From positions 1 to 27,459 of the forward strand of contig JAFSQZ010000117.1 of NCBI GenBank assembly GCA_017446355.1: DNA of 27,459 bases, written 5' to 3'. A model generated the notes under the pieces. That model made no database searches, had not been told where the DNA came from, and saw nothing but the letters and a program-made list of their open reading frames with translations. This stretch comes from Neisseriaceae bacterium (GTDB lineage Bacteria > Pseudomonadota > Gammaproteobacteria > Burkholderiales > Neisseriaceae). The stretch's first letter is position 1. Every line of letters begins with the position of its first letter. Below are positions 21,683 to 27,459 of the stretch, one piece after another. Position numbers and translations under genes: made by a program.

Positions 21683-23263
21683 CTATAATTCAACACTGTA
21701 ATCAAGATATTTAACCTGCAAGCGTGTTTTGTAGGTAAAAGTTAAGTTATTCCTATGTTCAATAATTGGTTTGATGGTTTTTAGCGTTAATTCTTTGTTT
21801 TGTTCGTGTTTTTGGTAGTAGATGTTGTTGTATAAATTAAACTCATCAATTAGCTGCATATTTTGTTTATCAAACACCAAGAAGATAATATTCTCCACAT
21901 CAGTAGAAAGATGATTATTGACGGTTTTCATCACTTTTGCAGGCAAAATCACTATTTTTTCAGAACAATACGCATCATCAATACGATATTTTTGAAATTG
22001 TTTTTTAACTTCGTCCATATTTTCGTTTTCGGCAACAATTATATAATTGGTGTTGTTTACGGACAGGGCAATATGTGTATCTTCAATAGTCATTGAAGTT
22101 TGATGTGGACATTTGTTGGATACTTCAATGGGTTTGTCCAGCAGCAATTTGCTTTTATCAAAATAATATTCCAATGAATGAAATGGATAAGTGTAATCCC
22201 CACTTTTAATCATATCGGCTTGGAAAAAAGTGTTCTGCTTGTTTTCATCGGTAATCGTAAAACGATATTTGCCTTTTTGTTGCGTGGGCAATAGGTTTAA
22301 AGTGTAATCAATTTTGTTGGTAAATGGTGCAACTTTAATCCATGAGGCATCAGTGTCGTTGTTGATGAAAAAGGTATGACGGCTGTCTTGATGTTGATAC
22401 AACTTGCCTTGATGAACAAAAGTAGATGGTAAGTGAAATGTTAAATCATCAACCATCAATGACCAATTATTGGTGAAATCTATATTGCCATTGATTTGTA
22501 AAACTGAATTTTCAGGCAGCGTGGGTGCTGGCGTGTATTTGATGTGTGAAAACGAATTGACCGAAAATGCCGTACCACCAGTAAGCAAAATGCGTAGAGC
22601 GGAATAGGGATTTGGAGTTTCGCTATTATGCTTTTCTTCTTCGCTTAAATCTATGCCTAATATTCCTGGTTCAAAATAAGTGGCTTTTTCTTGCTCATTG
22701 GCGATGCGGTATTGATAGCCAAATAAAACCAAGAGTGGCAATATTACAATCGCATAAATGCTTGCAGTAATGGGTAAAGATTTTTTCAATGGAATTCTGC
22801 CGTTTTGAGTGTAAGTGGCAATGGTTAAGGTGATTAAAGACAAGCCCCACCAAATGGCACCCCAACCCCAAGCGTCAATACTTGCGTATCTTCCGGCTCC
22901 ATTGATCAACACTTCTTCATTGATCATCACTTCTTTTAATAAAACAGTTAAACTGGCTAATGCCAACATCCATTTGACGCTGGTTGTCGGTATTTTGTTG
23001 CCAAAGGTTAAACGAAACAGGGCAAAAAGATAAAAATAATTGGCATAAACCGCAAAACCTGAAAAAAAAGGCTCGCCCGCAAACCAGCCCCCAAATGTTC
23101 CCAATAAAAGTATCACCCAGCCATATGTAGATTCGCTGCCTGCATAAAAACCTATTCCAAGCAGAGAATAAATCCACAGTCCGAAAGAAATCCATAGCAG
23201 TAATTTAACTTCTGATGATAATTGGTTTTTTTGTTTGGAAGTTGATGCAACTTTATATTTCAA
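21683..23263 (-). CDS. Membrane protein of unknown function with a large extracytoplasmic domain
   Basis: About 526 residues. The first 200 hold five hydrophobic segments (LLLWISFGLWIYSLLGIGFY; YGWVILLLGTFGGWF and the following aromatic stretch; WMLALASLTVLL; WGAIWWGLSLITLTIA; ITASIYAIVILPLLVLFGY). The remaining 330 are polar, rich in Asn, Thr, Tyr and charged residues, with few cysteines, and probably fold outside. I do not recognise a family. The start is uncertain: an ATG at 23299 exists, but it abuts the -10 of a good promoter, so transcription should begin after it. The TTG at 23263 has a strong AAAAAGGA site and is my choice. Its codon use and AT content look similar to or more AT-rich than the neighbours. 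Next upstream gene (another unknown membrane protein) is on the same strand. Confidence 0.7.
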   Translation of the reverse strand: MKYKVASTSKQKNQLSSEVKLLLWISFGLWIYSLLGIGFYAGSESTYGWVILLLGTFGGWFAGEPFFSGFAVYANYFYLFALFRLTFGNKIPTTSVKWMLALASLTVLLKEVMINEEVLINGAGRYASIDAWGWGAIWWGLSLITLTIATYTQNGRIPLKKSLPITASIYAIVILPLLVLFGYQYRIANEQEKATYFEPGILGIDLSEEEKHNSETPNPYSALRILLTGGTAFSVNSFSHIKYTPAPTLPENSVLQINGNIDFTNNWSLMVDDLTFHLPSTFVHQGKLYQHQDSRHTFFINNDTDASWIKVAPFTNKIDYTLNLLPTQQKGKYRFTITDENKQNTFFQADMIKSGDYTYPFHSLEYYFDKSKLLLDKPIEVSNKCPHQTSMTIEDTHIALSVNNTNYIIVAENENMDEVKKQFQKYRIDDAYCSEKIVILPAKVMKTVNNHLSTDVENIIFLVFDKQNMQLIDEFNLYNNIYYQKHEQNKELTLKTIKPIIEHRNNLTFTYKTRLQVKYLDYSVEL

Positions 23264-23299
23264 GATTTGTTTTCCTTTTTGAAAATCAGTATTTAGCAT

Positions 23300-23328
23300 A
23301 GTATACAACCTGAAACGCTATTTCACAA
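23300..23328 (-). promoter_or_regulatory. Promoter of the unknown membrane protein gene
   Basis: On the minus strand TTGTGA (23328-23323), a 17-bp spacer and TATACT (23305-23300). It places the RNA start near 23293, which rules out the ATG at 23299 and favours the TTG at 23263. Confidence 0.6.
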
Positions 23329-23396
23329 ACGCCGTAAAATTAAATTACCCTAATTGTTCAATTTCCCGAATATCGGGTTTATCGGAAAATTTAAGT

Positions 23397-23512
23397 CGTA
23401 GGGTGGGCATCTCTGCCCACCGCAACGCCAACGGTGTTGATTAAACCAGACATTTTCAGGCAGCCTGAAAACATATTCTGTCGTTATGGTGGGCAAGGAT
23501 GCCCACCCTACG
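23397..23512. repeat. 116-bp compound palindrome with two GGTGGGCA hairpins
   Basis: Outer arms CGTAGGGTGGGCAT (23397-23410) and ATGCCCACCCTACG (23499-23512) are exact complements. Each end is itself a hairpin: GGTGGGCA-TCTC-TGCCCACC (23402-23421) and GGTGGGCA-AGGA-TGCCCACC (23488-23507). A DUS (23458-23469) sits near the middle and another (23528-23539) just outside. Non-coding; similar GTAGGGTGGGC...GCCCACC repeats are familiar from Neisseriaceae genomes (memory). No duplication of target is obvious. Confidence 0.7.
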
Positions 23513-23527
23513 GCGGTTTGTTGTTTC

Positions 23528-23539
23528 AGGCAGCCTGAA
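23528..23539 (+). repeat. DNA uptake sequence
   Basis: Full near-palindromic copy 6 bp downstream of the stop of the 23546-24139 gene. Confidence 0.85.
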
Positions 23540-23545
23540 AAGATT

Positions 23546-24139
23546 TTATATATATTTTGTACCCAATATATACGACCAAGTCAGCACAAAAAGGGAAAAG
23601 TAAGAAAGATACAATCCAAGTCTTATCCAAGTGTGCGCACGAAGCAGGTATTTCATATGCCAGTGCATAATTTCTGCTTGATACCAAGAGTAATTTTCAT
23701 CGTAGGTATCCACCCAATCGTCTTTTTTTTGCCATTTTTGTACTTCATACATTTGTTTGAAGTTTCCTTTAAGTGCATTTAAATCACCACCAGAGGCATA
23801 GGGGGTATAACCGTATTGACTTAAAGCAAATCCAATAGGTAAAAGAAAAAAACCAATGATAAATAAATAGTTAGCAATAGGTTTGCACGCAATACATTGA
23901 CTGTTGATGTTTTTGAATGGAAATACCATATCTATGAATAGCGTCAGCAATATAAAAATACCGAGAAATAAGGATATGGACGAGCAGAGTTTTAATATTT
24001 TATCAATTTTGGGAAATAAGACATTGACTTCTTCATCTGGAAAAACAGGATTGGATTGTTTTAAATTCTTTTTGCTACGAATGCCTGAATAAATTAAATA
24101 GCAACAGTAAACGAAAATAATACCTTGAAACCAATTCAT
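23546..24139 (-). CDS. Small four-helix membrane protein of unknown function
   Basis: 197 residues with four hydrophobic segments: WFQGIIFVYCCYLIYSG, SSISLFLGIFILLTLFIDMVF, YLFIIGFFLLPIGFALSQYGY and LGLYLSYFSLFVLTWSYILG. A charged, Trp/Tyr-rich region (VQKWQKKDDWVDTYDENYSW) stands before the last helix, and SQCIACKP between helices 2 and 3 could be a small disulfide or metal site. I know no family for it. The ATG at 24139 is preceded by AAAAAGGA; a TTG one codon earlier is not needed. It lies upstream of the 21683-23263 gene, but a 116-bp palindrome and a separate promoter lie between, so the two are not clearly one operon. Confidence 0.7.
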   Translation of the reverse strand: MNWFQGIIFVYCCYLIYSGIRSKKNLKQSNPVFPDEEVNVLFPKIDKILKLCSSISLFLGIFILLTLFIDMVFPFKNINSQCIACKPIANYLFIIGFFLLPIGFALSQYGYTPYASGGDLNALKGNFKQMYEVQKWQKKDDWVDTYDENYSWYQAEIMHWHMKYLLRAHTWIRLGLYLSYFSLFVLTWSYILGTKYI

Positions 24140-24290
24140 CAAATTTTCCTTTTTTAACCCTTACAAAATACATTATCTGCGAATAATCTGTAATGAAACG
24201 AATAAGTTAATATAGTTGTTTGATAAAGAAATTTTTCGCAAAACATCAATGATGAGTGGTAAGAGTAGATTAAGCAGTAGTGTATTATGT

Positions 24291-24363
24291 TTTTTATTAC
24301 GGATTTACGCTTGTTTTGTTGTGTAAAAAAACGTAACAACAAAACAGCGTAAATCCATAAAAA
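24291..24363. repeat. 73-bp imperfect palindrome
   Basis: TTTTTAT, GGATTTACGC (24301-24310) and TTTTGTTGT (24314-24322) pair with ACAACAAAA (24336-24344), GCGTAAATCC (24347-24356) and ATAAAAA (24357-24363), with small bulges. It stands 22 bp beyond the oxyR stop. As a minus-strand terminator it lacks a T run after the stem, so it is either an atypical terminator or a repeat element. The rest of the 245-bp gap (24140-24384) shows no gene. Confidence 0.55.
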
Positions 24364-24384
24364 TATTTGCAGACACTGCGTTAT

Positions 24385-25302
24385 TTATTTAACGAAGTTG
24401 ATGCCTGAAAGTTGAGATAAGAATACGGCTTGGCGAATGGCTTCTAATGCTTTGGGACGTACAAAGTTGCGACGATAGGCTAAAACAACTCGACGTTGTG
24501 GCACGGGTTGAGTAAACGGAATGACAGAAAATAGCATATGGTCGTATTCAGTAAGTGCTGTAGAAGGCAGTAAACTGATGCCCATACCAGAAGCAACCAT
24601 ATGACGAATGGTGTTGATGGTGCTGCCTTGAATGGTGTTGGCAAGACCTTCTACACGCTGACGAGCAGCTAATTCTTTGCATGAAATCAGTATGTTATCA
24701 CGCATACAGTTGCCTTCTGTTAGCAATAGCACTTTTTCTTCGGCTAAATCGGCAGTGGTGATGGCATCTAATTCTTCAAACGAATGTCCTTTGGGGACAA
24801 TCACAAAAAAAGGTTCGTCATAAAGTGGTATGGTTTCTATACCTGTTTCTTGATAAGGTTCAGCAACAATAATGGCATCTACATCACCGTGTTTGAGCAT
24901 TTCGGTTAAAGTAGCAGTGTAGTTTTCCTCCAGCATTAAGGGCATATTGGGTGCTGTTTGACGTAGCCCTAAAATTAATTTGGGTAAGAGATAAGGAGCA
25001 ACAGTGAAAATTAAACCGAGCTTAAATGCACCGTCTAATTCACCTTGTTGTGTTTCTGCTAAATGACGAATAACATCAGCTTCATCTAGAACTTTACGTG
25101 CTTGTTCTATGATACGTTGACCAATTTCTGTGGTAATGACTTCCGTACTGCTGCGATCAAATAGGGAAAGCGACAATTCTTCTTCCAGCTTTTTGATGGC
25201 GATGGAAAGCGTTGGTTGACTAACATGGCAACGTTGTGCGGCACGTCCGAAATGTTTTTCTTGTGCAACGGCAACAATGTAACGTAATTCGGTAAGCGTC
25301 AT
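24385..25302 (-). CDS. oxyR: Hydrogen peroxide-sensing LysR regulator OxyR
   Basis: 305-residue LysR-type regulator: N-terminal helix-turn-helix (HFGRAAQRCHVSQPTLSIAIKKLEEEL) and a C-terminal sensor domain with the redox pair Cys199 (TEGNCMRD) and Cys208 (ILISCKEL), at the same numbers as in E. coli and Neisseria OxyR. Peroxide forms the 199-208 disulfide and switches control of catalase and peroxide-defence genes. AAGGATAG precedes the ATG. It begins 24 bp after minE, so it is probably cotranscribed with minCDE; such linkage is, I believe, known in Neisseria. Confidence 0.95.
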   Translation of the reverse strand: MTLTELRYIVAVAQEKHFGRAAQRCHVSQPTLSIAIKKLEEELSLSLFDRSSTEVITTEIGQRIIEQARKVLDEADVIRHLAETQQGELDGAFKLGLIFTVAPYLLPKLILGLRQTAPNMPLMLEENYTATLTEMLKHGDVDAIIVAEPYQETGIETIPLYDEPFFVIVPKGHSFEELDAITTADLAEEKVLLLTEGNCMRDNILISCKELAARQRVEGLANTIQGSTINTIRHMVASGMGISLLPSTALTEYDHMLFSVIPFTQPVPQRRVVLAYRRNFVRPKALEAIRQAVFLSQLSGINFVK

Positions 25303-25326
25303 AATACTATCCTTGTAATGGGTTGC

Positions 25327-25614
25327 TTACTTTTTTTCGTTTTCCTCATTATTGCGGCTTTCAGGCAGCGCAATATTGAGTGCTAGCATATCTACGCCGT
25401 TCTGTTCTTCTCGTGAAATATTGATGTCTTCAAGTTCAATTTTGACGTATTTAGAAATGACTTCTAATAATTCACGTTGCAAGGTGGGAATATAGTCGGG
25501 CGTGTTGCTGCCTTCACGAGAATTCCGTTCTTGAGCAATAATGATTTGTAAACGATCACGTGCAATAGCAGAGGTTTTGGGTTTTCTAGAAAATAATTTA
25601 TCAATTAACGACAT
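25327..25614 (-). CDS. minE: Cell division topological specificity factor MinE
   Basis: 95 residues. It stimulates MinD ATPase and drives pole-to-pole oscillation of MinCD. MSLIDKLFSRKPKTSAIARDRLQIIIAQERN holds the membrane-targeting and MinD-binding helix; YIPTLQRELLEVISKYV and the following strand form the dimer domain. The start is the ATG at 25614 with GGAGG five bases upstream, located in the last codons of minD; the longer frame reads through minD. The C-terminal ESRNNEENEKK is a slightly longer acidic tail than in Neisseria. Confidence 0.96.
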   Translation of the reverse strand: MSLIDKLFSRKPKTSAIARDRLQIIIAQERNSREGSNTPDYIPTLQRELLEVISKYVKIELEDINISREEQNGVDMLALNIALPESRNNEENEKK

Positions 25615-25615
25615 A

Positions 25616-26446
25616 TTAGCCTCCGAAGACTCTTTGGAAGAAGCTTTTTTTCGGTACGTCCAAAAAGCGCAACGGACGATTTTCACCCAATAAACGTGCG
25701 ACCACATCTTTATAAGCTTCTGCTGCTTGTGAATCTGCTTGGTGAATCACAGGTTCACCTGAATTGGAGGCTTGTAAAATACTTTTTGACTCGGGGATAA
25801 CACCGATTAGGGGGATACGTAATAAATCTTTAATGTCGTCTACGGATAGCATTTCACCTTTTTCTACACGTTCTGGTGAGTAGCGGGTAATCAATAAATG
25901 TTCTTTGACACTTTCACCTAACTCTGCTTTAAGTGATTTACTTTGTAAAATACCTAAAATACGGTCAGAATCGCGTACGCTGGATACTTCTGGATTGGTG
26001 GTGATGATTGCTTCATCGGCAAAATATAATGCCATCAATGCCCCTGTTTCAATACCAGCAGGTGAGTCGCAAATGACGTATTCAAAACCCATATCTTGAG
26101 TTAATTCGTTCAGAACTTTTGCGACGCCTTCTTTGTTTAAGGCTTCTTTATCACGGGTTTGTGATGCAGGTAAAACAAATAATTTGTCGCAATGTTTGTC
26201 TTTAATTAAGGCTTGATGCAATGATGCTTCACCTTGAATGACGTTGACAAAATCATAAACGACGCGACGTTCGCAACCCATAATCAAGTCTAGATTACGC
26301 AAGCCTACATCAAAGTCAATCACGCAGGTTTTCTTACCACGTAAAGCTAAACCTGTCGCAATACTTGCAGAAGTAGTAGTTTTGCCAACACCGCCTTTAC
26401 CAGAGGTAACGACTATAATTTTTGCTGCATTATTTTTTGTTGCCAT
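25616..26446 (-). CDS. minD: Septum site-determining ATPase MinD
   Basis: 276-residue membrane-cycling ATPase that carries MinC. Deviant Walker A SGKGGVGKTTTSA near residues 15-27, CVIDFDVGLRNLDLIMG, switch II around CDSPAGIETGA, and the C-terminal amphipathic targeting helix KKSFFQRVFGG. AAAGG precedes the ATG. The stop is one base before the minE start, and the last GGA GGC codons form the minE ribosome site, so translation is coupled. Confidence 0.97.
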   Translation of the reverse strand: MATKNNAAKIIVVTSGKGGVGKTTTSASIATGLALRGKKTCVIDFDVGLRNLDLIMGCERRVVYDFVNVIQGEASLHQALIKDKHCDKLFVLPASQTRDKEALNKEGVAKVLNELTQDMGFEYVICDSPAGIETGALMALYFADEAIITTNPEVSSVRDSDRILGILQSKSLKAELGESVKEHLLITRYSPERVEKGEMLSVDDIKDLLRIPLIGVIPESKSILQASNSGEPVIHQADSQAAEAYKDVVARLLGENRPLRFLDVPKKSFFQRVFGG

Positions 26447-26492
26447 ATTTTGCCTTTATTTTATTAATCAATAGTTGGTTTAAACAATGTTC

Positions 26493-26504
26493 AGGCTGCC
26501 TGAA
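26493..26504 (+). repeat. DNA uptake sequence between minC and minD
   Basis: Full near-palindromic copy in the 60-bp gap. Confidence 0.85.
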
Positions 26505-26506
26505 TA

Positions 26507-27397
26507 TTACTTTATATCCATTGCGCTAATGGATAAACGATCTTCTAGTAATTCAATACGTACAGCATGTTGGTGTAAATGCGTAGGTAGTTGTTGTTCA
26601 AAATTACGGAAAATACCCGCGATAGACACCAGTTCAGCTTGCATAAATTGAATAAAAATACGTGCGCTTTTGTCGCCTTTATCGCCTGCTAACGCACGTC
26701 CATGCATGGGTGCATAAACGTGAATATTGCCATCAGCAATCAATTCAGCACCTGCACTGACCCTGCCCAAGACAATTAAATCAGCATCTTCGGCATAAAT
26801 TTGTTGACCTGAACGTACAGGAGTTTCAATGACGACTGTGCGACGAGCAATTTCAGTTTCAGTGGTGTGAATGAAGTCGGATGTGGATTCTTCAAGGACT
26901 TCATTTTCATCGGAATTTTTCTCATCGGAATTTTCACTGGCTTGTTCTGTTTCATCTGGTAATTTTTCAGTTTCCAGTGGGTTTTCTGTTGCTGGTGTTT
27001 CCAGTACTTCTTCTTTTTCTTCTTCTGACGCTTTTTGTTCTGGTTCTTCTGATGATTGATTGTTGAATTGACTTGCCAAAAGTTCTGCCCAGCTTTCAGG
27101 CAGCTGTCCAAAGAATAAACAGTTTAATTGTTTGGCACAATCGGATAAATCTTCATAATCGTGCTGTAAAGCAATAACCGATAATCCGTGTTGTCGCAAA
27201 AGTTGCACAAATGATGCTAAACCTTCATCATCACATTGCTCTGCATTAAAGACACTAACATCTAATACAAAGGGAGTGCCTTGAAAAGGGAGATATTTTT
27301 CGGCTTTGTCGCTGAATGCTTGTTGTGCTTTTTCCCAATTATTTTCATTTAAAATGAAAGAGATAGCAGATACTTGATTGGATTTAAAAGTGAACAC
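26507..27397 (-). CDS. minC: Septum site-determining protein MinC with a long acidic linker
   Basis: FtsZ assembly inhibitor. 296 residues against about 230-240 in E. coli and Neisseria. The N-terminal FtsZ-binding domain (1-110; PFVLDVSVFNAEQ, LRQHGLSVIAL) and the C-terminal beta-helix dimer and MinD-binding domain (from about 186; VIETPVRSGQQIYAEDADLIVLGRV, DGNIHVYAPMHGRALAG) are intact. Between them lies a Glu/Ser/Asn-rich linker (about 112-178) with a 15-bp tandem duplication encoding NSDEK-NSDEN. The start is a GTG at 27397 with only a weak AAGAAA site. First gene of minC-minD-minE-oxyR; the promoter lies at or beyond the window edge. Confidence 0.95.
   Translation of the reverse strand: MFTFKSNQVSAISFILNENNWEKAQQAFSDKAEKYLPFQGTPFVLDVSVFNAEQCDDEGLASFVQLLRQHGLSVIALQHDYEDLSDCAKQLNCLFFGQLPESWAELLASQFNNQSSEEPEQKASEEEKEEVLETPATENPLETEKLPDETEQASENSDEKNSDENEVLEESTSDFIHTTETEIARRTVVIETPVRSGQQIYAEDADLIVLGRVSAGAELIADGNIHVYAPMHGRALAGDKGDKSARIFIQFMQAELVSIAGIFRNFEQQLPTHLHQHAVRIELLEDRLSISAMDIK
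26907..26934. repeat. 15-bp tandem repeat inside minC
   Basis: TCATCGGAATTTT occurs at 26907-26919 and 26922-26934, period 15, keeping the frame and duplicating NSDE in the MinC linker. Confidence 0.7.
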
Positions 27398-27459
27398 GGT
27401 ATTTCTTGGCGATTGTTAAATTCAATGACGATGAGAGTGTAACGGTTTTAAATAAATTA

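Noticed and set aside
24154..24342. 62-codon open frame downstream of oxyR
   Set aside because: It includes one arm of the 24291-24363 palindrome and has no start signals.
24291..24363. Classical terminator for oxyR
   Set aside because: The stem is strong but the T run is missing on the minus strand, so it is listed as a palindrome only.
26776..27111. Lys-rich open frame of 111 codons inside minC
   Set aside because: It is a shifted-frame shadow of the low-complexity acidic linker of MinC.

Overview
The window reads as ordinary chromosome of an AT-rich (roughly 40% GC by eye) member of the Neisseriaceae. The main evidence is a very dense DNA uptake sequence (DUS): the 12-mer AGGCTGCCTGAA occurs about 21 times on one strand or the other, plus many partial copies. 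Most full copies extend to the 15-bp near-palindrome TTCAGGC(A/T)GCCTGAA, which also reads as AGGCAGCCTGAA on the other strand. Where only half of the site is kept, it is nearly always GCTGCCTGAA (about thirty cases against two). In the published DUS dialect scheme this is the Simonsiella type, so Simonsiella muelleri or a close relative is my best guess. This is inference from the motif and base composition, not a database match.

Layout. 1-562: 5' part of avtA (valine-pyruvate aminotransferase), minus strand. 880-6504, plus strand: gapA with terminator, trkA, hemL, a small conserved unknown, a truncated MmcQ/YjbR-like gene and trxA. Four palindromic repeats lie in this stretch or near it, three of them between genes here. 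6628-13602, minus strand: a probable long transcript pyrG-hinT-tatA-tatB-tatC-truB, followed by an SDR gene; upstream of it lie serB and cysE. 13642-16761: crcB (fluoride channel), a DUF1289 gene on plus, a TerC/Alx family gene and nagZ. 16856-19750, minus strand: a sulfide/persulfide cluster made of an SqrR/YgaV-type ArsR regulator, a YgaP-type membrane rhodanese, a DUF2892 protein, a Tat-exported sulfide:quinone oxidoreductase and a small membrane protein. 19893-20690: PolB-like 3'-5' exonuclease. 20830-21639: lipoprotein DsbC. 21683-24139: two membrane proteins of unknown function bracketed by palindromic repeats. 24385-27397, minus strand: minC-minD-minE-oxyR.

How the parts connect. SerB makes serine and CysE turns it into O-acetylserine for cysteine synthesis. 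The SqrR-like regulator, rhodanese and SQR handle sulfide and persulfide. The SQR has a twin-arginine signal, and the TatABC translocase that would export it is encoded in the same window. OxyR, TrxA and DsbC are thiol-based redox functions, and OxyR follows the division-site genes minCDE in one run. DUS copies do more than mark DNA for uptake: they form the trxA terminator, supply the TGA stop codons of truB, tatA and the TerC gene, and encode a short peptide inside TrkA.

No rRNA, tRNA, CRISPR array, phage or complete insertion sequence was seen. I do not see a clearly new multi-gene defence or mobile system. The least explained items are the Tat-SQR cluster with its orphan membrane protein, the repeat-bracketed membrane pair, and the way DUS copies are built into gene ends.
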